DNA of 32,810 nt from Thermatribacter sp964570785 (GTDB taxonomy: Bacteria > Atribacterota > Atribacteria > Atribacterales > Thermatribacteraceae). The notes under the pieces were generated by a model. It did not search any database. It saw only the letters and a list, made by a program, of their open reading frames with translations, and was not told the DNA's origin. This document shows positions 15,367 through 22,989 of this stretch, piece after piece. Where the stretch lies: NCBI GenBank assembly GCA_964570785.1, contig CAZMZG010000015.1, positions 1 through 32,810 of the forward strand, read 5' to 3'. The translations under genes were made by a program, and so were the position numbers. How positions within the stretch are numbered: the first letter of the stretch is position 1; the number at the start of each line of letters is the position of its first letter.

Positions 15367-16767
15367 TTATTTCAGACGATTGACCACAGTATCCAGCATC
15401 TCGTCAAGAGTACGTATCAGCGAAGCAGCAGCATTGTAGGCATGCTGGTACTTGATAAGGTTGGTCATCTCTTCATCAAGAGAAACTCCCGAAACGCTTT
15501 CTTTCCTCATGTTGAGCTGGTCTACAAGTAAGCTTTGATTTTCAGCGATGCGCTGTGCTTCCTGCCTCTCTGCACCAAGTCGGGATATTACTCCCCGGTA
15601 ATAATCATCGGGCTTGGCTCCATTTACAAAATTGCTGTCTCTCAGCTGGGCTATACGCAAAGCTATTTCTCCATCCCCCGGCGCACCAGTTGATGAAGCG
15701 GCAACCAGCTGATAATTCCCGGAGACAGCAGTATCAACCGTTATATCCTGTGCACCGCTGCCTGTAAAGAAAATGCCACCCTTTGCAGGAGGTTCTTCAA
15801 GAGTGTAACCCGCTTGATGCAGGTTATTAACTTCCTCAATGAGCTTCTGAGCCAGTAGATCGAGATCACTTTTATAATTCTCCAGGAGAGAATCCCGCAA
15901 GTCAAAAATAGCTTTCAGCTCTCCATTCTGGTTGGCAAAATCAACTTCCTGAGTGGTTCCCTGAAAATAAACCCGATTAAACCCACTTAAAGGATCAACC
16001 TGTGCTTCAAGAAGGTTAAGCTCCTCGGCGCTTGCCAAAATTCTTCCCTGGAGAATAACGGTATAAGTGCCGTCGCTTTCTTCCTGAACCTGCAACTCCA
16101 TGATTTTGGACAACTCATCGACGGCGAGGTCCAGCTTATCCTTATAATCGTTTATATTACCACCAGCAGCACTTAAGCGAATGATCTGCTGGTTCACACT
16201 GTGAATTTGCTCCAAGTAATTGTTTATTTCACCCACTTTAAGAATCGCTTTCTCATCAAACTGTTCTTGAGCAAGCACCAGCTGAGAATGGGTATGCTGG
16301 AAAGCCTCTGCCAGAAGATTTGCTGTCTCAACAAGCAACGCCCTGCTTGCTTCGCTCTCCGGCGTTTTGGAAAGCTCTTGCCAGGCATTCCAAAAATTGT
16401 TCATAACATTTGATAAACCACTTTCCTGCGGGTCTCCAAAAATTATTTCCACCTGGTTCAAGCCTTCATCAATGGCACTCCAATAGCTCTCAATACGAGA
16501 TTCCTGGCGCAGTTGAAGGTCTATAAAACGGTCTCTTAAGCGTTGAATTTCCTCTACGACAACACCACTACCCACGCTTTTGAGATGAGGAGGCACAAAG
16601 ATACCGGAAAGAGCAGCGGTTTTTGCCGTCATTTTGGCCGACTGGCGGGTGTAGCCCACAGTGTTGGCATTGGCAATGTTGTGGCCAGTAATATCCATAG
16701 CCTGTTGCTGAGCCTGTAGAGCGCTTTTACCTACTTCCAGGCCAAAGAAACTGCTACCCATGCCCAT
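15367..16767 (-). CDS. flgK: FlgK, hook-associated protein 1
   Basis: 466-aa HAP1, the junction protein between hook and filament. The N terminus (FFGLEVGKSALQAQQQAMDI, then GHNIANANTVGYTRQ) and the C-terminal VSLDEEMTNLIKYQHAYNAAA and MLDTVVNRLK are classic FlgK ends. The length is near the short end of the family. The ATG at 16767 overlaps the flgN stop (TAATG), with GGAGG 5 nt upstream. It is a typical sigma-28-dependent late gene, consistent with the promoter before flgM. Confidence 0.96.
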   Translation of the reverse strand: MGMGSSFFGLEVGKSALQAQQQAMDITGHNIANANTVGYTRQSAKMTAKTAALSGIFVPPHLKSVGSGVVVEEIQRLRDRFIDLQLRQESRIESYWSAIDEGLNQVEIIFGDPQESGLSNVMNNFWNAWQELSKTPESEASRALLVETANLLAEAFQHTHSQLVLAQEQFDEKAILKVGEINNYLEQIHSVNQQIIRLSAAGGNINDYKDKLDLAVDELSKIMELQVQEESDGTYTVILQGRILASAEELNLLEAQVDPLSGFNRVYFQGTTQEVDFANQNGELKAIFDLRDSLLENYKSDLDLLAQKLIEEVNNLHQAGYTLEEPPAKGGIFFTGSGAQDITVDTAVSGNYQLVAASSTGAPGDGEIALRIAQLRDSNFVNGAKPDDYYRGVISRLGAERQEAQRIAENQSLLVDQLNMRKESVSGVSLDEEMTNLIKYQHAYNAAASLIRTLDEMLDTVVNRLK

Positions 16768-17285
16768 TACATCCTCCCGTCAATCAAAATGCCCTGGAGG
16801 GCTCTCCCGGGTTCTTTCTTTCCTGAAGGGTCATAAGCTTCTAAAGAGTTGTGGTTCTCAACTCTGGTAAGCAATGCAAAAACTGCGTTGAAATAATTAA
16901 GGGCATCCTTTATCAAAATGGCATTTTGTTGGTTTACCCTTTGTAGCTCAGCACTGATTTCCCAAATTTCATTCTGCAGGGTTTCTATGGAAAATGCCAT
17001 TTCTTCCGGAAAAAGAGAAAGAACCTGGGAAATGCATATCTCTTTTTCTTCCAAACCAGCAAATCTAGCAATGTTACGTAGGACACCAGCCAGCTTGCGC
17101 TCAAAGGCCTGATTTTCCAGGATCAGGTCGGCCTTCTTCTTCACCACATCACCAAGTTCTCCAACCCGATTTTGGACCAACACTTCCTGTTCTTCCCTAA
17201 CTACTTCGAGAAGCTTTCTCTGAAGAGCGCAGCCCTCCTCTAAAACCTCCAGAAGAACCATTCCTGCCTCTTCAAAAACGGACAC
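16767..17285 (-). CDS. flgN: FlgN-like export chaperone
   Basis: 172-aa, largely helical protein with the coiled-coil heptads of the FlgN family: LLEVLEEGCALQRKLLEVVREEQEVL, then ETLQNEIWEISAELQRVNQQN. It is the expected chaperone for FlgK and FlgL, which are encoded next. GTG at 17285 was chosen because GGAGG lies 8 nt upstream and it follows the flgM stop directly; the frame is open eleven codons further but would run into flgM. Assignment rests on fold, length and position more than on strict motifs. Confidence 0.85.
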   Translation of the reverse strand: MSVFEEAGMVLLEVLEEGCALQRKLLEVVREEQEVLVQNRVGELGDVVKKKADLILENQAFERKLAGVLRNIARFAGLEEKEICISQVLSLFPEEMAFSIETLQNEIWEISAELQRVNQQNAILIKDALNYFNAVFALLTRVENHNSLEAYDPSGKKEPGRALQGILIDGRM

Positions 17286-17286
17286 T

Positions 17287-17595
17287 TCATTCGCCTCCGG
17301 AAAAGAAAGAATCGGCAATATCTCTGATTATCATTTTCTCTACCACTTTGGCGGGTTCCACATAGTACTCGTTTCTGGAAAGCTGGCTTTTTATCTCTGC
17401 AATGAGTTGCTCTCTTAGCTCGGGAACTTCTTGAAACTTGCGATAAATTTCCCTAATCTCCAGGGCCTTTTCAGAAAGAGAGACTTTGTCTTCTGTGCTG
17501 GAACTTACATTTTGAGAAACTTTCGATTTAGATCTACTGCCTTTTTCAGCATATATTTTCAAAATGCTTTCCAGCTGATTGGCGGAAATCTTCAT
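17287..17595 (-). CDS. flgM: FlgM, anti-sigma-28 factor
   Basis: 102 aa from ATG at 17595 (MKISANQLESILKIY), with GGGGGA 7 nt upstream; an ATG six codons earlier has no usable spacing. The middle KVSLSEKALEIREIYRKFQEVPELREQ and the C-terminal helix containing VEPAKVVEKMIIRDIA match the sigma-28-binding region. FlgM blocks FliA/SigD until the hook is complete and is then exported. It is preceded by a consensus sigma-28 promoter, so it is autoregulated. Confidence 0.93.
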   Translation of the reverse strand: MKISANQLESILKIYAEKGSRSKSKVSQNVSSSTEDKVSLSEKALEIREIYRKFQEVPELREQLIAEIKSQLSRNEYYVEPAKVVEKMIIRDIADSFFSGGE

Positions 17596-17630
17596 AGTTC
17601 TATCCCCCTTCATCTCCTGCTAATAATACT

Positions 17631-17657
17631 ATATCGGCAATTGCAGCAAAAACTTTA
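17631..17657 (-). promoter_or_regulatory. Sigma-28 (FliA/SigD) promoter upstream of flgM
   Basis: On the minus strand TAAAGTTT (17650-17657), an 11-nt spacer and GCCGATAT (17631-17638). This differs from the classical sigma-28 consensus TAAAGTTT-N11-GCCGATAA at only the last base. It lies between yvyF and flgM, about 36 nt upstream of the flgM ATG, and would drive flgM-flgN-flgK-flgL-fliW-csrA. Confidence 0.9.
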
Positions 17658-17663
17658 GGGGTA

Positions 17664-18095
17664 TCAGTCAGCTGGCTTCTCTTTTTTTCTCAAAATGGTA
17701 TCCCGAAAGTAAAACCTGCTTCCGCTCCGCTGATTCGAGGAGCCAGCTCCGGTTTTTTCACGCAAAAGATAAGATAATTGCAGGCGACACTTTTCACAAA
17801 AACGGCCAGAAAAAATGGGCTTTCCACAGCGCTCACACTTCAAACCGGTATCAATGTTTTGCGCGTCTTGGGCAACCTGCAATCTACCCTCTCTGAGAAA
17901 ATGAAGGATATCCTTTTTGTCTACGCCAGTAGCCTTACTGGCCTCTTCAATGGTAGAGCGCGGATTTCTGAGAAAAAATTCTTTTACTTTCGAAAATTCT
18001 TTCTCTTCAGCCTCCAAACAAGCAGGGCACAGCTCCACAGAATCAAGGTTTTTTCTAAACAGTTTGCCACACTTTTTACAACGTGCTATTTCCAT
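17664..18095 (-). CDS. yvyF: YvyF-like flagellar operon zinc-ribbon protein (TIGR03826 family)
   Basis: 143 aa from ATG at 18095 (AGGGGG five nt upstream), starting MEIARCKKCGKLF. Two four-Cys zinc ribbons flank a small helix-turn-helix-like segment: CKKC with CPAC near the N terminus, IEEASKATGVDKKDILHFLREG in the middle, and CERC with CEKC after it. This matches the flagellar operon protein found before flgM in Firmicutes such as Bacillus (YvyF). Its role is probably regulatory and is not well defined. Confidence 0.85.
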   Translation of the reverse strand: MEIARCKKCGKLFRKNLDSVELCPACLEAEEKEFSKVKEFFLRNPRSTIEEASKATGVDKKDILHFLREGRLQVAQDAQNIDTGLKCERCGKPIFSGRFCEKCRLQLSYLLREKTGAGSSNQRSGSRFYFRDTILRKKEKPAD

Positions 18096-18115
18096 AATAA
18101 CCCCCTGATAGAATA

Positions 18116-18436
18116 TTAACACTTTTCAGAAGAAGAGAAAAGCTCTAACGAACGGTAAAGCATTTCTCCTATCTGAAGGTTGGCGGATGTGCAACTCTTC
18201 TTACACACTTCATCCAGCCACATTTCTCGAAACCACGTTTCTTCTCTCCCCAAAAAGGGAGACTCCCGATCTGTAAAAACAGGTTGCATTGCCTTTCTGA
18301 AAATAAAACTCAACAAAAAAGCTTCAAACTCCTGACAGGCTTCCCGCAATCTTTCCTGTTGTTTTTCAAGAGAAAACTTTGACCTTTCAAGAATCACCTC
18401 TGAAGGAGAAACCCTATCCACTCCTACGCTCTTCAT
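18116..18436 (-). CDS. flgJ: FlgJ N-terminal-type rod-binding protein
   Basis: 106 aa covering only the rod-binding domain of FlgJ; there is no muramidase domain. The core LREACQEFEAFLLSFIFRKAMQPV is the family motif, followed by EMWLDEVCKK and a short C-terminal helix. Such short FlgJ proteins cap the growing rod, with peptidoglycan opening done by another enzyme. The ATG at 18436 overlaps the flgI stop (ATGA). Confidence 0.87.
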   Translation of the reverse strand: MKSVGVDRVSPSEVILERSKFSLEKQQERLREACQEFEAFLLSFIFRKAMQPVFTDRESPFLGREETWFREMWLDEVCKKSCTSANLQIGEMLYRSLELFSSSEKC

Positions 18437-19548
18437 TCTATAATCAACTCCCCTTGAAGGGCCCCCGCTTGTTTGAGAGCCTGAAGGATAGCTACCAGGT
18501 CGCGAGGAGTAACCCCCAGTGCATTCAAGGAATTTATCAAATTATCAATGGTATCGCCTGATTCCACCCGGAACAGGCGTCCTTCCTCTTCAACAGCTTG
18601 AACCTCCTGCTGGGGCACCACCTGGGTTTCCCCCCCTGAAAAAGGAGGTGGTTGGGACACTTCATACTGGGTCTGAATGGTAACTGTAAGGTTACCATGA
18701 GCCAGTGCTACTGGAAGAATGCGAACGTTACCGCCAATAACCACGGTTCCAGTGCGTTCATTGATTACCACTTTGGCAGGAACATCAGGTTCTACGGGAA
18801 GTTCCCCGATTAAAGCCAGAAGTTGTGGTACTCTATCGGCAAAACTCTCCGGAATACTTACTTCTATACGATTGGCATCGACAACCTTTGCCCTTCGCCC
18901 GCCAAGCTCCTGATTAATAACTCTTGCTATACGAGTGGCAGTCACAAAGTCAGGATTTTGCAAAAGCAGTGAAAAGGTACCCCTTAAAGAATCTACAAAA
19001 GAAGTGCTTACGCTTCGCTCCACTATCGCGCCATTGGGTATCTTACCGACTGTAGGATGATTTTGCTGTACCTGGTTTCCTCCTCCACCAGCAGCAAAAC
19101 CCCCCACGGAGAGAGGCCCCTGAGCAACTGCATACACTTTGCCGTCCACACCTTTCAAGGGAGTCAAAAGAAGGATTCCTCCCTGAAGGCTCTTTGCATC
19201 ACCCAACGAAGAAACGGTGACATCGATCCTTTCCCCTTCTCTCACAAAAGGAGGTAGCTCGGCAGTGACGATTACAGCGGCAACGTTTTTGGAGCGCACT
19301 TGCTGAGAGTCAACGGTTATTCCCAGCTTGGAAAGCATATTAGAAAGGCTCTGGTTGGTAAACAGGCTGCTCCTGCTATCGCCAGTTCCCGAAAGACCAA
19401 CTACCAGGCCATAGCCTACCAGCTGGTTTCCCCTTACTCCTTCAACCTGGGTAATGTCCTTTATGCGCACCGTCTCTCCGCCTGCACAACAAGTAAAACA
19501 AAGAACACTTACCATTACAATCGTTATTAAAGCAATAACTTTGTTCAC
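18433..19548 (-). CDS. flgI: FlgI, flagellar P-ring protein
   Basis: 371-aa periplasmic ring protein. A signal peptide (about residues 1-24) precedes VRIKDITQVEGVRGNQLVGYGLVVGLSGTGD, the strongest FlgI signature. Also visible are LGDAKSLQGGILLLTPLKG, DFVTATRIARVINQ and VVINERTGTVVIGGNVRI. FlgI forms the bushing around the rod in the peptidoglycan and, with FlgH, indicates a diderm. GTG at 19548, with GGAGGTG about 11 nt upstream. No Cys remains after the signal region, so the DsbA-dependent disulfide of E. coli FlgI is absent. Confidence 0.96.
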   Translation of the reverse strand: MNKVIALITIVMVSVLCFTCCAGGETVRIKDITQVEGVRGNQLVGYGLVVGLSGTGDSRSSLFTNQSLSNMLSKLGITVDSQQVRSKNVAAVIVTAELPPFVREGERIDVTVSSLGDAKSLQGGILLLTPLKGVDGKVYAVAQGPLSVGGFAAGGGGNQVQQNHPTVGKIPNGAIVERSVSTSFVDSLRGTFSLLLQNPDFVTATRIARVINQELGGRRAKVVDANRIEVSIPESFADRVPQLLALIGELPVEPDVPAKVVINERTGTVVIGGNVRILPVALAHGNLTVTIQTQYEVSQPPPFSGGETQVVPQQEVQAVEEEGRLFRVESGDTIDNLINSLNALGVTPRDLVAILQALKQAGALQGELIIE

Positions 19549-19578
19549 AATTCTCAGGCCACCTCCGAAACCGAGAGA

Positions 19579-20187
19579 CTAAAAGAGAATATCCAGGATT
19601 GAACCAAAAAGACTGCCCAAAACACCGAGAAGTCCCGACCTTTGTTTGGGCTTTAGCGTTCCTTCCAGTTTAATGATCACGTCAACCAGCTGGGTTGAGT
19701 AAACCGTATTCTGAGCAGATATGAACCTCGGGTTAACCACGCCTTCTATATGCATTATTTCCCGTTCTTTGTTTAAATAGATTTCTTTGCTGCCAGCAAT
19801 TCTGAGGTTTCCATTTTCTAAAACTTCCACTACCTGGCAAGTAATCACTCCACTCAAGCTCATCTGCCTCTGGTTGCTTCTCTCTCCTTCCCGAGAACTC
19901 TGTCTTTTAAAAGAGGCAGGCGGTACGAAATCAAAAATCCCCTGTCCCGCCTCCATAGAAACATCCACCGAACTTCCTCCGCTACTGGTAGCGCTGTTTT
20001 TACCTTCCAGGTTTTCGGTTATGATGACCGTCAGAATATCTCCTTCCCGGGAAGCCCGGTAATCAGAGTAAGGATCCGCAAACCAGGCGTTATCGCTCCA
20101 CAGAGATTCCGCAAGACCCAGAGGAAGCTCTATCCAGAGCACTATAAAGACGGCGAATGTCAACCAGAAAAGAAGTTTTTCCATCAT
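19579..20187 (-). CDS. flgH: FlgH, flagellar L-ring protein without a lipobox
   Basis: 202-aa outer-membrane ring protein. After a signal peptide ending near GLAESLW come REGDILTVIITENLEGKNSA, then GVITCQVVEVLENGNLRIAGSKEI and VVNPRFISAQNTVYSTQLVD, which are diagnostic. E. coli FlgH is a lipoprotein; here there is no Cys near the signal-peptide end, so lipidation is not possible there. It is short for the family. Two ATG codons overlap the flgA stop (ATGATGG); 20187 is given but 20184 would serve equally. Confidence 0.93.
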   Translation of the reverse strand: MMEKLLFWLTFAVFIVLWIELPLGLAESLWSDNAWFADPYSDYRASREGDILTVIITENLEGKNSATSSGGSSVDVSMEAGQGIFDFVPPASFKRQSSREGERSNQRQMSLSGVITCQVVEVLENGNLRIAGSKEIYLNKEREIMHIEGVVNPRFISAQNTVYSTQLVDVIIKLEGTLKPKQRSGLLGVLGSLFGSILDILF

Positions 20188-21155
20188 TTAACCGCCACCT
20201 CAACCATTCTTTCTCCAATAACTTTTCCTTCTACTCTCTTTTTGGAATCCAGATTCTCAACGATGATGGTCTCGCCCAAAGCACCGTTAGAGCGTGCCTT
20301 ACCCAATGCAGTAACCGTTATGCCGCCGTTTCTGGCCACCATAGTTACCAGGTCCCCACGCTGCACCAGCGCCTCTTCCTCGAAAGAGGAAGAAGTAATG
20401 ATCTCCCCCTGGTTGATGTTCCTCCTGGCTACTTTTCCAATCACTTTGGCCGGATTATCCAGAGCTTTAGAATTTCTATAATTCAGCATCTCTTCAGTCA
20501 CATACACTGAAGAAGCATCTATCACCTCTCCCCTCTTAAGCCTTTCTTTAGCTCGAACCACGTTGCGAAAAGCCCTTACCTCCAAACGCAAAGGCAGCTT
20601 GCTTACCAGCTCTCCTTCCGGGCCAAGAACATCCAGCTCAGCAGTGATGGTCCCCCAGGGGTTAAAGGAAGGCGGCAAAGAAATACGGTACTTGCATCCA
20701 TCGGGAAGAAAAACTTGTTCTGAAGAAATCAATCTGACCTCCAATCTCTTTACAAACTCAAAGCGCTTTCCAATTTCCTCTTTAAACTCTTCTTCAAGTT
20801 GCGCTACAGGAACCCATTTCCCCTGTAAGCCAACTTTACATTGCATGGCACCTGAGAAATAAATGTAATCGAGCTGTGGTATGCTCCGAGCACACAAGCG
20901 GTTGTAGATTTCCTGGGCGGTAATTATCCGCTCAGGTTGCAGTGGAGAGAGCATACCCAGTTCGGTCAAACTGGCTATTTTTTCTCCCTCGGGGAGTGGG
21001 TAAGAAATTCGTGCAATATCTCCCAGAGTAATGCTTTCCTGATCTAAGCTTACCTGGGGCTTCAGATAAATTTCCAGGGTAAGCCCCCAGAGGGGGACAT
21101 TTAATAGAAACACTACAGTTATCAAAATTACCGAACCCAAATACCCTTTTCTCAT
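20184..21155 (-). CDS. flgA: FlgA, P-ring assembly chaperone
   Basis: 323 aa with an N-terminal signal peptide (about 1-25). The C-terminal SAF-like domain shows RLKRGEVIDASSVYVTEEML, then VIGKVARRNINQGEII and GDLVTMVARNGGITVTALGKA, followed by GETIIVENLDSKKRVEGKVI, all typical of FlgA. It aids FlgI polymerisation in the periplasm. It is longer than E. coli FlgA because of an extra N-terminal region with an ITLGDIARIS motif. The ATG overlaps the flgG stop (ATGA). Confidence 0.92.
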   Translation of the reverse strand: MRKGYLGSVILITVVFLLNVPLWGLTLEIYLKPQVSLDQESITLGDIARISYPLPEGEKIASLTELGMLSPLQPERIITAQEIYNRLCARSIPQLDYIYFSGAMQCKVGLQGKWVPVAQLEEEFKEEIGKRFEFVKRLEVRLISSEQVFLPDGCKYRISLPPSFNPWGTITAELDVLGPEGELVSKLPLRLEVRAFRNVVRAKERLKRGEVIDASSVYVTEEMLNYRNSKALDNPAKVIGKVARRNINQGEIITSSSFEEEALVQRGDLVTMVARNGGITVTALGKARSNGALGETIIVENLDSKKRVEGKVIGERMVEVAVK

Positions 21156-21937
21156 CGTTTCATATTATTAGCAATGCTCATCATTTCATCAGCAACACTT
21201 ATAGCTTTGGAGTTTATCTCATAGGCACGCTGGGCACTGATCATACGAACCATTTCTTCTACTGCCTGGACATTGGAAGTTTCCAAAAAACCCTGAGCCA
21301 GAGTTCCTAATCCGTCGAAACCCGGTGTGCCCAACTGGGGTTCACCTGAAGCCACGGTAGCAACATAAAGGTTGCGTCCTATGCTCTGCAACCCTGCCGG
21401 GTTTATAAAGCGAGCCAGCTCAATCACTCCCAGTTCTTGAGGCTCTGTCTCTCCAGCAATTTTCGCGGTTACTGTGCCATCCTGCCCGATAGTTATCGAT
21501 TCAGCATCTTGAGGTACAGTAATGGGTGGCTCAAGCGGAAAACCATCACTGGTGACTATTCTTCCCTGAGCATCCAGCTTGAAAGAACCATCTCTGGTAT
21601 ACCCTACGGTTCCATCGGCAAGCAAAACCTGGAAAAACCCATCTCCTTCAATGGCTACATCCAGTGGATTTCCCGTCTCATAAGCATCACCCTGAAAGAA
21701 AAGCTTCTGTACCGCTGCCGGACGGACCCCCAATCCTACCTCTATCCCAGTCGGTATCTGGTTTTCCTGGGTATTGGGAGCACCCTTAACTCTTACTGTC
21801 TGATACATAAGGTCCTGGAAATCAACCCTGCTTTTTTTGAAACCGGTAGTGTTGATATTAGCCAGGTTGTTGGCAATCACGTCAATATCCAACTGTTTGG
21901 CCTGCATTCCGGTTGCCGCTGTCCACAGCGCACGCAT
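21152..21937 (-). CDS. flgG: FlgG, distal rod protein
   Basis: 261-aa distal rod protein. It starts MRALWTAATGMQAKQLDIDVIANNLANINTTGFKKSR and contains DGFFQVLLADGTVGYTRDGSFKLD and the C-terminal SNVQAVEEMVRMISAQRAYEINSKAI. It is full length for FlgG. AAAGGAGG lies upstream of the ATG, 41 nt after flgF. Confidence 0.96.
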   Translation of the reverse strand: MRALWTAATGMQAKQLDIDVIANNLANINTTGFKKSRVDFQDLMYQTVRVKGAPNTQENQIPTGIEVGLGVRPAAVQKLFFQGDAYETGNPLDVAIEGDGFFQVLLADGTVGYTRDGSFKLDAQGRIVTSDGFPLEPPITVPQDAESITIGQDGTVTAKIAGETEPQELGVIELARFINPAGLQSIGRNLYVATVASGEPQLGTPGFDGLGTLAQGFLETSNVQAVEEMVRMISAQRAYEINSKAISVADEMMSIANNMKR

Positions 21938-21978
21938 ACCAAAAACCTCCTTTACCTCAACCTTAATACTTCACCTTT

Positions 21979-22734
21979 TTATAAGCGAGCGATTTCATTG
22001 GTCGCCTTCTGAAGAGCTTCATCGTGACTTTGAATGGTCTTTTGAACACTTTCATATTTCCTCAAAACCTCGATCATGTGCACCATGGCCTCTACGGGAT
22101 CCAGATTAGCTCGTTCCAGGGCACCCTGAACAATCTTAAAATTCTGAGCAGGACGAGGGGTGATACCGGTACCTTCGATTACAAAAAGGTTTTGCCCTTT
22201 TTTGGCGAGTGCAGAATAATCATCGAAATCTACCACCCGGAGCGTGTTAACCAGGTTGCCATCAACCCATATTTCTCCTCTTTCGTTAACTTCCAGATGA
22301 CCAGAGTCGCCCACCACTATTTCCCCCTGTTCGCCCATCACTGGATATCCCTCCCAGGTCACCAGCTTTCCCTCTGCAGAAAGCGTGAAGTTACCGGCCC
22401 GGGTGTAGGCCTCTCCCTGAGGAGTCATAACCACGAAGAAACCTTTCCCATCAAGAGCCAGATCCAGGGGATTATTTGTAGTCTCGATGGCACCCTGAGA
22501 AAAATCGGTGGTCTGCTTGATATCAGAAGCCGTCCCCAAAGCCAGTCTTCCCAAGTAGGTTCGCTCACCATTCGTAAACCGGAAGAGTTCTTTCTCAAAA
22601 CCCGAAGTTTCCTGAACCAGCAAATCTTTTTTAAAACCTGGCGTATCAATGTTGGCCAGGTTATTAGCCCATAAATCCTGCTCCAGCTCTCGCAGGTTAA
22701 GCCCCGAAGTCGAAGAGTAAATACCTCTTATCAC
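21979..22734 (-). CDS. flgF: FlgF-like proximal rod protein
   Basis: 251-aa rod/hook-basal-body protein. The N-terminal ANNLANIDTPGFKKD motif, GKGFFVVMTPQGEAYTRAGNFTLS and the C-terminal LERANLDPVEAMVHMIEVLRKYESVQ are diagnostic. It is shorter and more divergent than FlgG next door, so it is taken as FlgF. GTG at 22734 has GAGGGGG 8 nt upstream; a hairpin directly abuts that Shine-Dalgarno sequence. It is the first clear gene of the long flagellar-lpt run. Confidence 0.9.
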   Translation of the reverse strand: MIRGIYSSTSGLNLRELEQDLWANNLANIDTPGFKKDLLVQETSGFEKELFRFTNGERTYLGRLALGTASDIKQTTDFSQGAIETTNNPLDLALDGKGFFVVMTPQGEAYTRAGNFTLSAEGKLVTWEGYPVMGEQGEIVVGDSGHLEVNERGEIWVDGNLVNTLRVVDFDDYSALAKKGQNLFVIEGTGITPRPAQNFKIVQGALERANLDPVEAMVHMIEVLRKYESVQKTIQSHDEALQKATNEIARL

Positions 22735-22916
22735 CTGATAAACCCCCTCTGGAAAATCGACTTTCCAGAAGGTTTTTGATAAAAAAATTTGCCAGAACTA
22801 CCCCGGTGTGCCCAATAAATTTCTATTACCCATCCAAAATTTCTCCAAAGAAATGCAGAAAAAACAATCAGACAGAAAAATCCCATTCGGTTGAGAGCTC
22901 TCAAAAGAGGCTTCAA
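22731..22916 (-). CDS. Possible small membrane protein upstream of flgF
   Basis: A 61-codon frame (TTG at 22916, or ATG at 22886) ends in a GTGA overlap with flgF, as coupled genes do. It holds one hydrophobic segment (MGFFCLIVFSAFLW) followed by a basic tail. Neither possible start has a clear Shine-Dalgarno sequence, a 14-bp palindrome sits in its first codons, and a hairpin lies near its end. I do not recognise it. It may instead be untranslated leader. Confidence 0.3.
   Translation of the reverse strand: MKPLLRALNRMGFFCLIVFSAFLWRNFGWVIEIYWAHRGSSGKFFYQKPSGKSIFQRGFIR
22748..22769 (-). promoter_or_regulatory. Hairpin abutting the flgF ribosome-binding site
   Basis: Perfect 8-bp inverted repeat TCTGGAAA / TTTCCAGA with a 6-nt loop. 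On the minus strand the 3' arm ends in AGA and continues into GGGGG, the flgF Shine-Dalgarno sequence. It may limit or position ribosome access. No U-run follows, so it is not a terminator. Confidence 0.45.
22891..22904. promoter_or_regulatory. Perfect 14-bp palindrome upstream of the flagellar run
   Basis: TTGAGAGCTCTCAA is fully self-complementary and lies between the preceding terminator and flgF. A dimeric regulator's operator is possible. No promoter hexamers with good spacing were found next to it, so the role is uncertain. Confidence 0.35.
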
Positions 22917-22949
22917 AAACTAAAAAGCGGGAACTTCAAAAGTATACTC

Positions 22950-22980
22950 AAAAGAGCCTGGTTTAAAACCAGGCTCTTTT
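22950..22980 (-). terminator. Bidirectional rho-independent terminator after the TIM-barrel gene
   Basis: A 12-bp stem AAAAGAGCCTGG / CCAGGCTCTTTT with a 7-nt loop begins 10 nt after the stop at 22990. The A and T ends of the stem supply a U-run on either strand. It separates the isomerase-like gene from the flagellar run. Confidence 0.85.
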
Positions 22981-22989
22981 TGCTTCAGC

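Noticed and set aside
18820..18860. Second possible sigma-28 site inside flgI
   Set aside because: GCCGATAG is present but the -35 (TAAGTATT) is poor and the spacer is 12; it is probably coding coincidence.
21437..22674. Two long plus-strand frames (191 and 216 codons) opposite flgG and flgF
   Set aside because: Mirror frames of well-supported flagellar genes with no ribosome-binding site or recognisable domain.
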